Source of the DNA: Tsukamurella asaccharolytica
GTDB taxonomy: Bacteria; Actinomycetota; Actinomycetes; Mycobacteriales; Mycobacteriaceae
Assembly: GCF_007858435.1 (NCBI RefSeq)
Contig: NZ_VIGW01000002.1
Coordinates: 434,001-498,000 of the forward strand
Direction: 5' to 3'
DNA: 64,000 nucleotides
Shown here: positions 24,718 to 32,035 of the stretch, piece by piece
Position numbering within the stretch: the stretch's first letter is position 1
Layout: every line of letters starts with the position of its first letter
The notes under the pieces: generated by a model
Seen by the model: only the letters and a program-made list of their open reading frames with translations
Told to the model about the DNA's origin: nothing
Databases searched by the model: none
Translations under genes and position numbers: made by a program

Positions 24718-26333
24718 CAGAACACCGCCTTTCTGCGTTTCCGGGGCGCGCCGGCACCCTTCGCGAGGGCGTCCGTGCGGGCCTTCCAGGCCATGACGGC
24801 CGCGTACGCGGCGTCGATCTTGTCCGGGCTGTCGGGGTACTTCTTGTAGATCAGGTACCCGCTCGCGACCGCGCGCCGCCGCGCGTTGAGCACGTGCCGG
24901 GCGAGGTTCGTCGCGCCGTCGTGGGTCATCTCGCGGTTGACCACGGCGAGCCGCAGCCGCTCGACGTACTCGACGACGCGGGAGTCCTTACCGCGTGGCC
25001 ACGCCATGATCGGGTGGTCGTGCGAGGCCTTCACACGGAGCCGCCGCCCGTACGCCGCTTCCCACTTCGCGATCCACTCGGTCCAGCCGGACGGGTCCGC
25101 GTAGAACCCGACCACCTGGTAGTCGTCGAAGCAGCGGCGGACCTCGCGGTCGATGTCGATCGGGTTCGGCGCCCAGTCGCGGCCGTCGGCTGGTCCCTGC
25201 TCCCAGACCTTGATCTCGAACAGGTGCCCGTCCTCGACGCGGCACCCGATGAGCGCGGTCGCGTCGGCCTTGCCGCGGTTGCGGCCCTTCGAGCCGTCGA
25301 AGCCGAGGACGATCGTGTCGCCGGTGGCGATGACCTTGTCGGCGCGGGTGCGGTCGTTCCACGCAGGCTGCGAGAGCCACGAGTCGGTCGCGTGGGTGAT
25401 CTGGTTCAGGTAGAACCGGCGCGCGTCCTGCGGGTCAGTCGCGGGGTCCCAGATCTCGGCGATGATGCGGTCGATGTCGACCCAGCCGCCCGCCTCCTCA
25501 GCGCTGTCGCCGTAGGCGTAGAGCAGGCCGGCGCGGAGGCTGTCGCGGTCGGCGAGGTCGGTGTCCGGCGGGGCCTCGCGGTGGTCGTAGAGCAGCCCGT
25601 CGTCGAGCGTGCGGCCGGCCTGGATGTCGGACCAGTACGAGGCGGACTTCTCGGCGACCGAGTTGTCGCCGGGCAGGTACGCGTTCGGCGTCTCGATCGT
25701 CCGCCCGCCGATCTTGCCCGCGTTGCGGCGGAGGACGTCGGCGAGGCGGCGGCCACCGTTCGACGGCACCCACTGCTCGGTCTGGTCCATCGCGGCGAAC
25801 ACGGGCCGGTTGCCCTCGCGGGTGCGGGCCGCCGAGGTGACGAACTCGATCGAGCCGCGGGGCAGCGCGACGAACGTCTCCATCGGGTCGACGCCCGGGT
25901 AATTCTCGAGCACCGGGCCCTGCCGGAGCATCTCGAGGAGCGGCTCGTAGCTGTTCGCGGTCTGGTCCTCGGACACCGCGGCCAGTTGCACCTTCGGAGT
26001 GCGGACCGTGCGCCACGGCCGGCCGACGGGGCGACCGTCGGCGTCCCACCCGTCGGGGACGATGTCGGCGAGGCCCTCGAGCGCGGCGAGCGCGCCCATC
26101 AGCGGGCTCTTGCCGTGTCCCTTCGGCCGGGACCAGACGCCGCGGCGGTACCGCAGTCGGCCCGTGACCGGGTCGAGGCGGTACCACTGCAGGACGAACT
26201 GCGCCTGCTCGCGGGTGAGCCGCAGCGGCGCGTACTCGTCGTTGTCGGGCTGCGCGAGGTTCTCGGTGATCCACTCGAGCGCGTACCAGCCGAGCGTCGG
26301 GAACTCGCCGGGGAAGTTCGGCCGCCAGGGCAT
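24717..26333 (-). CDS. terL: Terminase large subunit
   Basis: A 538-residue packaging ATPase/nuclease. The ATPase Walker A is a variant S-R-P-K-G-H-G-K-S at 68-76 and a Walker B-like region surrounds 'VFAAMDQTEQW'. The C-terminal nuclease contains an Asp-Gly-Ser-Lys segment in 'LGFDGSKG', typical for the RNase H-like fold. ATG at 26333 was chosen because it lies 1 bp after terS; the frame is open further upstream but that part shadows terS. It cuts and translocates phage DNA into procapsids. Confidence 0.92.
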   Translation of the reverse strand: MPWRPNFPGEFPTLGWYALEWITENLAQPDNDEYAPLRLTREQAQFVLQWYRLDPVTGRLRYRRGVWSRPKGHGKSPLMGALAALEGLADIVPDGWDADGRPVGRPWRTVRTPKVQLAAVSEDQTANSYEPLLEMLRQGPVLENYPGVDPMETFVALPRGSIEFVTSAARTREGNRPVFAAMDQTEQWVPSNGGRRLADVLRRNAGKIGGRTIETPNAYLPGDNSVAEKSASYWSDIQAGRTLDDGLLYDHREAPPDTDLADRDSLRAGLLYAYGDSAEEAGGWVDIDRIIAEIWDPATDPQDARRFYLNQITHATDSWLSQPAWNDRTRADKVIATGDTIVLGFDGSKGRNRGKADATALIGCRVEDGHLFEIKVWEQGPADGRDWAPNPIDIDREVRRCFDDYQVVGFYADPSGWTEWIAKWEAAYGRRLRVKASHDHPIMAWPRGKDSRVVEYVERLRLAVVNREMTHDGATNLARHVLNARRRAVASGYLIYKKYPDSPDKIDAAYAAVMAWKARTDALAKGAGAPRKRRKAVF

Positions 26334-26334
26334 G

Positions 26335-26805
26335 TCAGTCGACGGCGCGGAGGTCGCCGTAGCCCGTCGCGGTGCCGGACGCGCCGCTCGGCGGTGTGCT
26401 GCGCTTCGCCTCGGCGTCGTCGGCCGCCGCGAAGGTGATCCGTAGGCGGGCGCGGTCCTCCGGCGTGGCGCCGAACTTCGCGACGCGCAACCGCAGCTCG
26501 GCGGCGTGCTTGAGGTCGCCATCGACGACCGCGGCGTGCAGCCGGGCGGTGATGAGCAGCTCGGACCAGTCGGTGCTGGTGAACTCGGCAGAGAGCGGGC
26601 TGTCGCCCCACATCTTCCACCAGCGGCGGGTCTCCGCCGGCCACGGGACGCGCTGCCGCTTCCCGGTCTTCGCGTTGCGCTCCCAGATCTGCGGCAGCGT
26701 GGGCTGCTTGACCGGCTCGGCGACGATCACGCGCAGCGCGGCGTCGGGCTTGTTGCGCCGCGCGCGGGACGCGGCGGGCTTCGGAGTGGGTCCTCGTCCA
26801 GCCAT
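26335..26805 (-). CDS. terS: Terminase small subunit
   Basis: A 156-residue protein directly before terL. It starts MAGRGPTPKP, a common beginning for actinophage terminase small subunits, with a basic N-terminus and a helical C-terminal half. It binds the packaging-initiation site and feeds DNA to TerL. The start is ATG 26805, with GGAGG about 8 nt upstream; a GTG at 26814 overlaps that ribosome binding site and is less likely. No HTH was clearly identified by eye. Confidence 0.85.
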   Translation of the reverse strand: MAGRGPTPKPAASRARRNKPDAALRVIVAEPVKQPTLPQIWERNAKTGKRQRVPWPAETRRWWKMWGDSPLSAEFTSTDWSELLITARLHAAVVDGDLKHAAELRLRVAKFGATPEDRARLRITFAAADDAEAKRSTPPSGASGTATGYGDLRAVD

Positions 26806-26878
26806 CACGAGCACCTCCTCACGGGCGAATCGAAAGTTGAAATTGAAAAAGTCCCAGACCTGTACGTTTCCCGGGCGC

Positions 26879-27235
26879 CTATGCCACGGGTGGCCTCGCG
26901 GGGCGCCTTGAGGGGTTCCCCCCCTGGGTGCTTCGTTTGAGGCCGGGGTGCGGCTCGCTGGGGTGTCGGGCGTTGCGGGCTTGGCGGCGTCGGCCGCGGG
27001 CTGCCTCGGCGCGGCTCTTGGCGTCGTGGCAGGGGTTGCACGCTGTCTGGCAGTTCTCGTCGGTTTCGTCGCCGCCTTCGGCGATTGGAACGATGTGGTC
27101 GAGTACGTCTGCTGCGCCGGTGCATTGTGGGCCGCGGATCTTGCAGCGGTGTCCGTCGCGAGCGAAGACGCGTCGTCTGCGTGCTCGATGCTCGGGTGTG
27201 CTGGTCCTGCTGGGCCCGCCGCTGGTGTAGCTCAC
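26879..27235 (-). CDS. HNH endonuclease
   Basis: A 118-residue HNH nuclease: Cys pair at 31 and 38, the D-H-I core at 46-48, and the C-N-P-C-H zinc/active site around 66-70. An Arg-rich, proline-containing tail follows. HNH genes next to terS are typical of cos-type phages, where the nuclease assists terminase cutting. The start is GTG 27235 without a clear Shine-Dalgarno, so the precise start is uncertain. Confidence 0.85.
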   Translation of the reverse strand: MSYTSGGPSRTSTPEHRARRRRVFARDGHRCKIRGPQCTGAADVLDHIVPIAEGGDETDENCQTACNPCHDAKSRAEAARGRRRQARNARHPSEPHPGLKRSTQGGNPSRRPARPPVA

Positions 27236-27243
27236 CGGGGGTT

Positions 27244-27468
27244 TTACCAGGTGTAGGGCTGGTAGTTGGTCGTGGCGTGCGCGTTGACGGTGTTCTCGAC
27301 GTTTGTGCTGGTCGTCGATGCTTCGCCGTCGGTGCTGCTGTCAGCGATGTCGACGAGTTCGTTGGTCTCGTTCGTGTTCGCTTCGTCGTGCTCGGCAGCG
27401 TTTGCACTGTCGCTGTTCTCGGCGTTTGCGCTGGTGCTGTCGTTGCTTCGCGTGTTTCGTGTGGCCAT
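27244..27468 (-). CDS. Small Asn/Ser/Thr-rich hypothetical protein
   Basis: A 74-residue, extremely hydrophilic, low-complexity protein (many Asn, Thr, Ser, Ala, Asp and Glu; no hydrophobic core until the last residues YQPYTW). ATG at 27468 has AAGGAGCG about 7 nt upstream. Its AT-richer DNA and composition differ from the surrounding genes. It begins the late operon, 8 bp before the HNH gene, behind an unusually long leader. Its function is unknown; it could be a disordered phage effector or a recently acquired gene. Confidence 0.55.
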   Translation of the reverse strand: MATRNTRSNDSTSANAENSDSANAAEHDEANTNETNELVDIADSSTDGEASTTSTNVENTVNAHATTNYQPYTW

Positions 27469-27726
27469 TGCTGTTCGCTCCTTGCTTCGTTCGCTTCGCA
27501 CTGTGCGTTTGGCGTGTGAGCGGAAGCTGTTGTTGCTGTTGCTGTTTGGCCTGTCGAGTGTGTGCGTCGCATGGGGTGCGGTGTGCTCAGATTGTTCGTA
27601 TCAGGTTGTGTATCAGCGTGTTTCACTTTGCTGCGTGTGGTTCTTGTGCGCTTCGCTCGCGGTGGCCCTTGCTGTTGCAGGGTGTGCCGTGGTTCGTGCG
27701 CTGGAAGGGTTGGCGTGTTGGGTGAT

Positions 27727-27782
27727 GACGAGACCCCCGGTCTTCGCCAGGCAGGAGGGTGGCGTAGATCGGGGGTCTCGTC
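27727..27782. other. Long hairpin in the leader of the late operon
   Basis: Arms 27727-27739 and 27770-27782 are a perfect 13-bp inverted repeat (GACGAGACCCCCG / complement). The pairing continues inward with one wobble and one mismatch to a 10-nt loop at 27750-27759, about 23 bp in total. There is no T-run on either strand. It could be an early terminator, an antitermination target or a stable small RNA. Confidence 0.65.
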
Positions 27783-27817
27783 GGAGGTGGGGGGTTCACC
27801 TCACGCCGACGGCGTCC

Positions 27818-27848
27818 AGCCTATCGGGAGGGTGTCGGGTTTTGTCAA
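27818..27848 (-). promoter_or_regulatory. Candidate late promoter (TTGACA ... TAGGCT)
   Basis: On the minus strand a perfect -35 TTGACA (27848-27843) is followed by TAGGCT (27823-27818) after 19 bp, or by an overlapping GATAGG after 17 bp. The transcript would begin near 27810 and read into the late genes through a roughly 340-nt leader. Confidence 0.5.
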
Positions 27849-27884
27849 GTATGACGCGCCGTTCTGGCGTGTTGTGCACGCCGT

Positions 27885-28688
27885 TCAGGGCAGGCGTGCG
27901 TGGGCTCGGGTGCGGCGGCGCTGCCTCGGGAGGAAGGCGTCGAGGACGTCGCCGCAGCGGTAGAGGTGTTCGACGGTGCCGCGGGTGCGGCCGGGGACCT
28001 TGCCGCGGACCTCGAGGGGCCGGCGGCGGCGGGTCAGTTCGTGGATGGTCTTCGGGCGGACGGTGAGGCCGAGGCGGGCCTCGACGATGTCGACGAGTTC
28101 GGCGGCGGTGAACAGGCGGTCGCGGAGGGCTCGGTCGACGCGTTGGTCGTTGGTGGCGCGGTCGATAGTGGCGGAGCAGGTGCGGCAGGTGATCGGGTCG
28201 TCTTCGGGGCGGGCCCAGAGGTCGCCTGCGCAGTCGGGGCAGGATCCGACGTAGCTGGGTGTGCGGGGGCGGTCGACGACGGCGATCGCGCGGTCGATGG
28301 CGTAGAGGATCTCGTCGTAGCCCTGGGCGCCGTCGGGCATGAGGGCGAGGCCGCCGGTGTGGCGGGATTCGGCGAGCCAGGCGGCGGAGGCCTTGATCGT
28401 GAGTCGGTCGGGGAGGTCGTCGAAGGTGCGGGCGGTCGCGATGGCGCGGGCCCACGAGGCGAGGGTGTTGGCGAGGTCCCAGGCGATATCCGAGGCGGCG
28501 GGGTGGAACGGGAACGGGCGCTCTTTGGCCTTGCCGGTGGAGACGAGAGGCTCGGCGGCGTGGCTCGTCTGTCGGGTGACGGTCTCGTCGAGGGCGTCGG
28601 CGAGCCAATCGGTGACGACGGTAAGGCGCGCGGTGAGCTTGTCCTGTTCGGGATGGGTGACGTACAGGTAGTCGGTGTTCGCGCGCAT
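27885..28688 (-). CDS. Zinc-ribbon / HTH-type DNA-associated protein
   Basis: A 267-residue protein. A zinc-ribbon-like motif (C-P-D-C ... C-R-T-C, around residues 150-170) lies in the middle, followed by a region (about 190-250) with a helix-turn-helix-like pattern ('AAELVDIVEARLGLTVRPKTIHELTRR') and a basic Arg-rich C-terminus. It is the last gene of the early operon, next to RusA and the replication protein, so it may be a regulator or replication accessory. The ATG at 28688 overlaps the rusA stop by one base. Confidence 0.72.
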   Translation of the reverse strand: MRANTDYLYVTHPEQDKLTARLTVVTDWLADALDETVTRQTSHAAEPLVSTGKAKERPFPFHPAASDIAWDLANTLASWARAIATARTFDDLPDRLTIKASAAWLAESRHTGGLALMPDGAQGYDEILYAIDRAIAVVDRPRTPSYVGSCPDCAGDLWARPEDDPITCRTCSATIDRATNDQRVDRALRDRLFTAAELVDIVEARLGLTVRPKTIHELTRRRRPLEVRGKVPGRTRGTVEHLYRCGDVLDAFLPRQRRRTRAHARLP

Positions 28689-29104
28689 CAGGGCGTGGCC
28701 TCCGGGTCGGTGTGGGTGATGGTGAGCGCGACGCCGGGCTGCTCGTCGCGTTCGGCGATGCGTTTCGTGGCGTGGACGTCGACGATCTGGGAGTCGTCGA
28801 TCCAGGCGATGCTGGTGCCGGCGTCGAGGATGGCGCGGAGGAGCTTGTCGACGTCGGGCTTCTTGGTGGCCGCCGGTGTGGGCTTCGTCTTCGGGAGCGC
28901 CTTGGGGCGGGGCATGACGAACTCGGCGCGGATCGTGACGGGGCCGTCGATGGGGGCGGGGACGTTCTCGCCGAGGGTGAGCGCGACGACTGCGCGCCAG
29001 GGTCCGACGGCCTTCGAGGACTCGACCATGATGCCGCGGCCGACGTGGCGCTTGGAGCCTTGCGGGGCGGGGCGGCCGGGGACGAAAACGGTGTAGGTGG
29101 TCAT
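28688..29104 (-). CDS. RusA-like Holliday junction resolvase
   Basis: A 138-residue protein of the RusA family. The core signature P-D-V-D-K-L at about 83-88 and I-D-D-S-Q-I near 101-106 supply the catalytic aspartates, and the N-terminal 'PAPQGSKRH' is typical of the family. It resolves branched DNA before packaging. The gene lies beside an inverted-repeat region and the replication gene. No clear Shine-Dalgarno is visible before ATG 29104. Confidence 0.88.
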   Translation of the reverse strand: MTTYTVFVPGRPAPQGSKRHVGRGIMVESSKAVGPWRAVVALTLGENVPAPIDGPVTIRAEFVMPRPKALPKTKPTPAATKKPDVDKLLRAILDAGTSIAWIDDSQIVDVHATKRIAERDEQPGVALTITHTDPEATP

Positions 29105-29138
29105 GCGTGCCGCCGCTCGAGAGGAGCGACCAGCAAGG

Positions 29139-29342
29139 GAATTGCTGGCTTGCTGGTCGACCAGCGAACAGGCTGCGAATGTGCGAGTTTCTCGCGCATG
29201 TGATGAATGACATTTTTTGATAACAAATACATAACTAATACCCCTTGAGCTGCTCGTTATTGCTTCGTGATGTTCCGTTACCGTTCCGTGACAGAACGGG
29301 GCTCGATTCCTGTTCGCTGGTCGACCAGCAAGCCAGCAATTC
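29139..29342. repeat. 34-bp perfect inverted repeat around an AT-rich spacer
   Basis: Arms 29139-29172 and 29309-29342 are exact reverse complements (34 of 34). Each arm contains a 14-bp palindrome, GCTGGTCGACCAGC. The 136-bp spacer is the most AT-rich stretch of the prophage (about 29204-29242) and has smaller hairpins at 29183-29195 and 29281-29299. An extra partial copy (CGACCAGCAAG) lies just outside at 29127-29137. Candidate origin or MITE-like element. Confidence 0.85.
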
Positions 29343-29362
29343 GATTTCGAGGGTTTGCGGGT

Positions 29363-32035
29363 TCATGCTCGGACCGCCTTGTAGAGCACGCCGGGACGCC
29401 CGCCCTTGCGGGTCGGCTCGATCTCCTCGCGCTCGAGGAGCCCGTTCTCGGTGAGGCTGTCCAGCGCGGTCTGCACGTAGGGCCGCTGCGCCTTCGAGAC
29501 ACCGGACAGGACGTCGCGCCGCGGGACCGCACCGTCGTGCTGGCCGACGATCCGCATGACCCGCTGCTCGGTCTCCGCGATCCGCGCGCCGTCGATCTCC
29601 TGCGCCGTGACCTTCGCGCCGACCTGCTCGGCACCGCGCTCCTGACCGCGCTTCTCCGCGGCCTGCAGGCGACCGATCTCCATGGCCTCGACGAGCCGGT
29701 TGCGGGTGAGGAACGACATCGCGACGACGACCCCGGCGAGGTCCCAGTCGTCGACGGTGACGTGGTCGCGGCCGTCGAGGATCCCGAGCGCCGCGGCGAC
29801 CTTCTCGCGGGCGTACATGGTGTGGCCGTCGAGCGTGTCCGGGTTGTCGGGGTCCTCGATGAAGTCGACGTTGCGGGCGCGGCGCAGTCGCTCGTTCCAG
29901 ATCTCGCGGAGCGCCTCCGGGCAGACGTCGATGGTGTGCCCGCCGTCCGGCCACCACTCGGGGCGGAACGGCTCGCCGCGTTCGTCGCGTTCTCCGATCC
30001 GGGACAGGATCCGGCCGTCGTAGCGGACGGGGTCGCCGATGCGGTGGTCCACGGACGGGGCCCAGATGAACCGCTGCGGGGTGCCTCCGTCGGCGCCGGC
30101 GAACAGTCCGGCGGCGCGCTTGGGCTGGACGCTGACGACGCCGGTGAGCCGGTAGCCGTGCGCGGTGAGCCGGAGACGCTTCTCCATCGTGGAGTAGGAG
30201 AACGCGATCGTCTCGCCGCTGAATGCCTGGCGGAGCACCGAGTCGATGGTCGACGACTGGCGGCCGCTGATGGCGGTGAGCATGTCGACCTCGGGGACGT
30301 CGAGGAGCACGGACCGGCGGGCCCACACGAACTCGGTCTGCTTGGTCTCCTTGTCGGTGACCATGCCGCCGAAGAGCTGCCCGACGCCTTCGCCCGATCC
30401 GGCGCCCGCGGTGTAAATCGAGGGGTGCTGGTAGAGGCGGGCCGCGACCCCGGCGGCGAGACCCTTCCCACCGGACGACGGTGCGACGATCCCGGCGTAC
30501 AGGTTCAGCGAGCCGGTCGGGCTGTGCGAGGGGCCGTCGGCGTCGGGGTTGTGGATCCCGGGCAGGTACACGTCGTGGGGTACGGCGGCGAGCACGCGCA
30601 TGATGACGACGGCGAGGGTGGCCCACGGGCTCGCGGTGCCGGCCAGCGCCGCGGCGTACACCGTGGCGAGGCTCGGCCGGGCCTCCCAGAAGTCGCCTTC
30701 GATCTGCGCGACGAGCGCGGCGTACTCGGGCTCTGTGGCGGTCATAAGCACCGAACCGGCGGTGTCCCCTGAATCTTCGGGTGTGACATCGGCGTGAAAC
30801 GGTCTATCACCGATGTCACACCCCTCGTCGAAAGGGGCGGTGACCTGCTGATTGTCCGGTTTCTGGCGTGCGGTTGAGGGTGCGGCGAGGGCGCGGAGCC
30901 GGTCCAGCTCGTGCGCGGACCGCTCGAGGTAGGCGTCCTCGGCCGCGTAGTCGCGGTGCTCGTGGCCGCCGAGTTCCTCGGCGACGCGGGCATCGCTCAT
31001 CGCGGCGACCTCGCTCTCGCCGTACCGGATGGCCTGCTCGACCTCGAACCGCGCGACGGGCCGGGTGTCGCCGCCGCGGGCGCACAGCGCGGCGAACCGG
31101 GCACCGAGTTCCCGCTCGGCGCCCGCTGCGTCTGCGCCGGTGAAGCATCCATGGCGGCGCGCTGCGGCGATGCGGACGGCCTGGGCGACGAGCCACGGGT
31201 GCCGGGCGTGCGGCTGGTCGCCCGCCCATCCGCGGACCATGTCGTCGGCGTACTTGCACGCCTGCTGGCCGCTCTGCCGGTACGACCACGTGGACGGCGC
31301 GGACACGACCTCGCCGGTGGTGGGGCGGTCGGAGTCCATCGGCGCGACGCCGGCGCGGGTGAGGGCGGCGTCCAGCTCGGCGACGGTGAGCGGGACACCG
31401 GTGCCGCGGATCGCGGACGTGGGTACCGGATCGGCGGGGTCCTTGTGGTTCGTCGTCCCCGGGGCGCGGAGCACGCGCGGGAGGTCGAAGACGCTGTCCG
31501 CCTTGACGCCGTGCGCCGCAGCGCTGGCCTGGACGAGACGGCCGTGCCGCTTGAGCATCGCGACCGCCGTGGCGCGCTTCTCGTCGGTGTCGAGCACGGT
31601 CGCCGGGTCCTGGTGGTCGAGGATCCACACGGGCTGCACGCCGTGCCCGGAGAGGGTCATGAACACGGGCTCGGTGCCGTAGGCGTCGGTGAGGTCGTCG
31701 ATGATCGCGTTGATGGTGTCGTTGTCGCCGGACTTGCCGTCGCCGAAGTCGAGGTCGGCCCAGACGGCGCACCAGCGGCCGACGGTCTTCTCGGTGGCGC
31801 GCCGGTTGTCGTGCGGCGGCTCGGCGATCTCGTTGACGCCGTACCAGACGTCACTGCCGACGAGCCCCGCAGCGAGGGCGGGGACGATGCCCGGGGTGAC
31901 ATGGTGGTTGATGACGCCGGGCGCGCCGACCTGCTTCTGCATGATCGAGGTCCACTGGCGGTGTCCGAGGAGCGCGACGACGTCGGCGAGGCCGAGTTCC
32001 TGCCCGGCGTGGGTGGTGCTGTCGGCGTTCGTCAC
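29363..32035 (-). CDS. Replication protein: primase-like and helicase-like domains
   Basis: An 890-residue protein. The N-terminal region resembles archaeal-eukaryotic-type (prim-pol) primases, with D94-x-D96 and a later S-G-H-G motif. The central/C-terminal part contains a P-loop (SSGGKG, lysine near 524) and downstream acidic motifs like DUF3987/D5-type helicases. It probably drives phage DNA replication. The start is GTG 32035 in a GTGA overlap with the methyltransferase stop. The C-terminal 60 residues look like a winged-helix ('GLLEREEIEPTRKGGRPG'). The candidate origin lies right behind its stop. Confidence 0.82.
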   Translation of the reverse strand: MTNADSTTHAGQELGLADVVALLGHRQWTSIMQKQVGAPGVINHHVTPGIVPALAAGLVGSDVWYGVNEIAEPPHDNRRATEKTVGRWCAVWADLDFGDGKSGDNDTINAIIDDLTDAYGTEPVFMTLSGHGVQPVWILDHQDPATVLDTDEKRATAVAMLKRHGRLVQASAAAHGVKADSVFDLPRVLRAPGTTNHKDPADPVPTSAIRGTGVPLTVAELDAALTRAGVAPMDSDRPTTGEVVSAPSTWSYRQSGQQACKYADDMVRGWAGDQPHARHPWLVAQAVRIAAARRHGCFTGADAAGAERELGARFAALCARGGDTRPVARFEVEQAIRYGESEVAAMSDARVAEELGGHEHRDYAAEDAYLERSAHELDRLRALAAPSTARQKPDNQQVTAPFDEGCDIGDRPFHADVTPEDSGDTAGSVLMTATEPEYAALVAQIEGDFWEARPSLATVYAAALAGTASPWATLAVVIMRVLAAVPHDVYLPGIHNPDADGPSHSPTGSLNLYAGIVAPSSGGKGLAAGVAARLYQHPSIYTAGAGSGEGVGQLFGGMVTDKETKQTEFVWARRSVLLDVPEVDMLTAISGRQSSTIDSVLRQAFSGETIAFSYSTMEKRLRLTAHGYRLTGVVSVQPKRAAGLFAGADGGTPQRFIWAPSVDHRIGDPVRYDGRILSRIGERDERGEPFRPEWWPDGGHTIDVCPEALREIWNERLRRARNVDFIEDPDNPDTLDGHTMYAREKVAAALGILDGRDHVTVDDWDLAGVVVAMSFLTRNRLVEAMEIGRLQAAEKRGQERGAEQVGAKVTAQEIDGARIAETEQRVMRIVGQHDGAVPRRDVLSGVSKAQRPYVQTALDSLTENGLLEREEIEPTRKGGRPGVLYKAVRA

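Larger units (their letters stand above)
27469..27884. other. Intergenic region: candidate late promoter and structured leader
   Basis: 416 bp without a convincing gene between the early and late operons. It holds a TTGACA promoter candidate, a long hairpin (listed separately) and a pair of 12-bp near-repeats sharing GTATCAG at 27593-27604 and 27605-27616. The plus strand is unusually T-rich around 27520-27560. Open frames crossing it are high-GC shadows. Confidence 0.6.

Noticed and set aside
27266-28066. Plus-strand open frames in the intergenic region before the late operon
   Set aside because: They cross the hairpin and the promoter, lack a ribosome binding site and run antisense to real genes.
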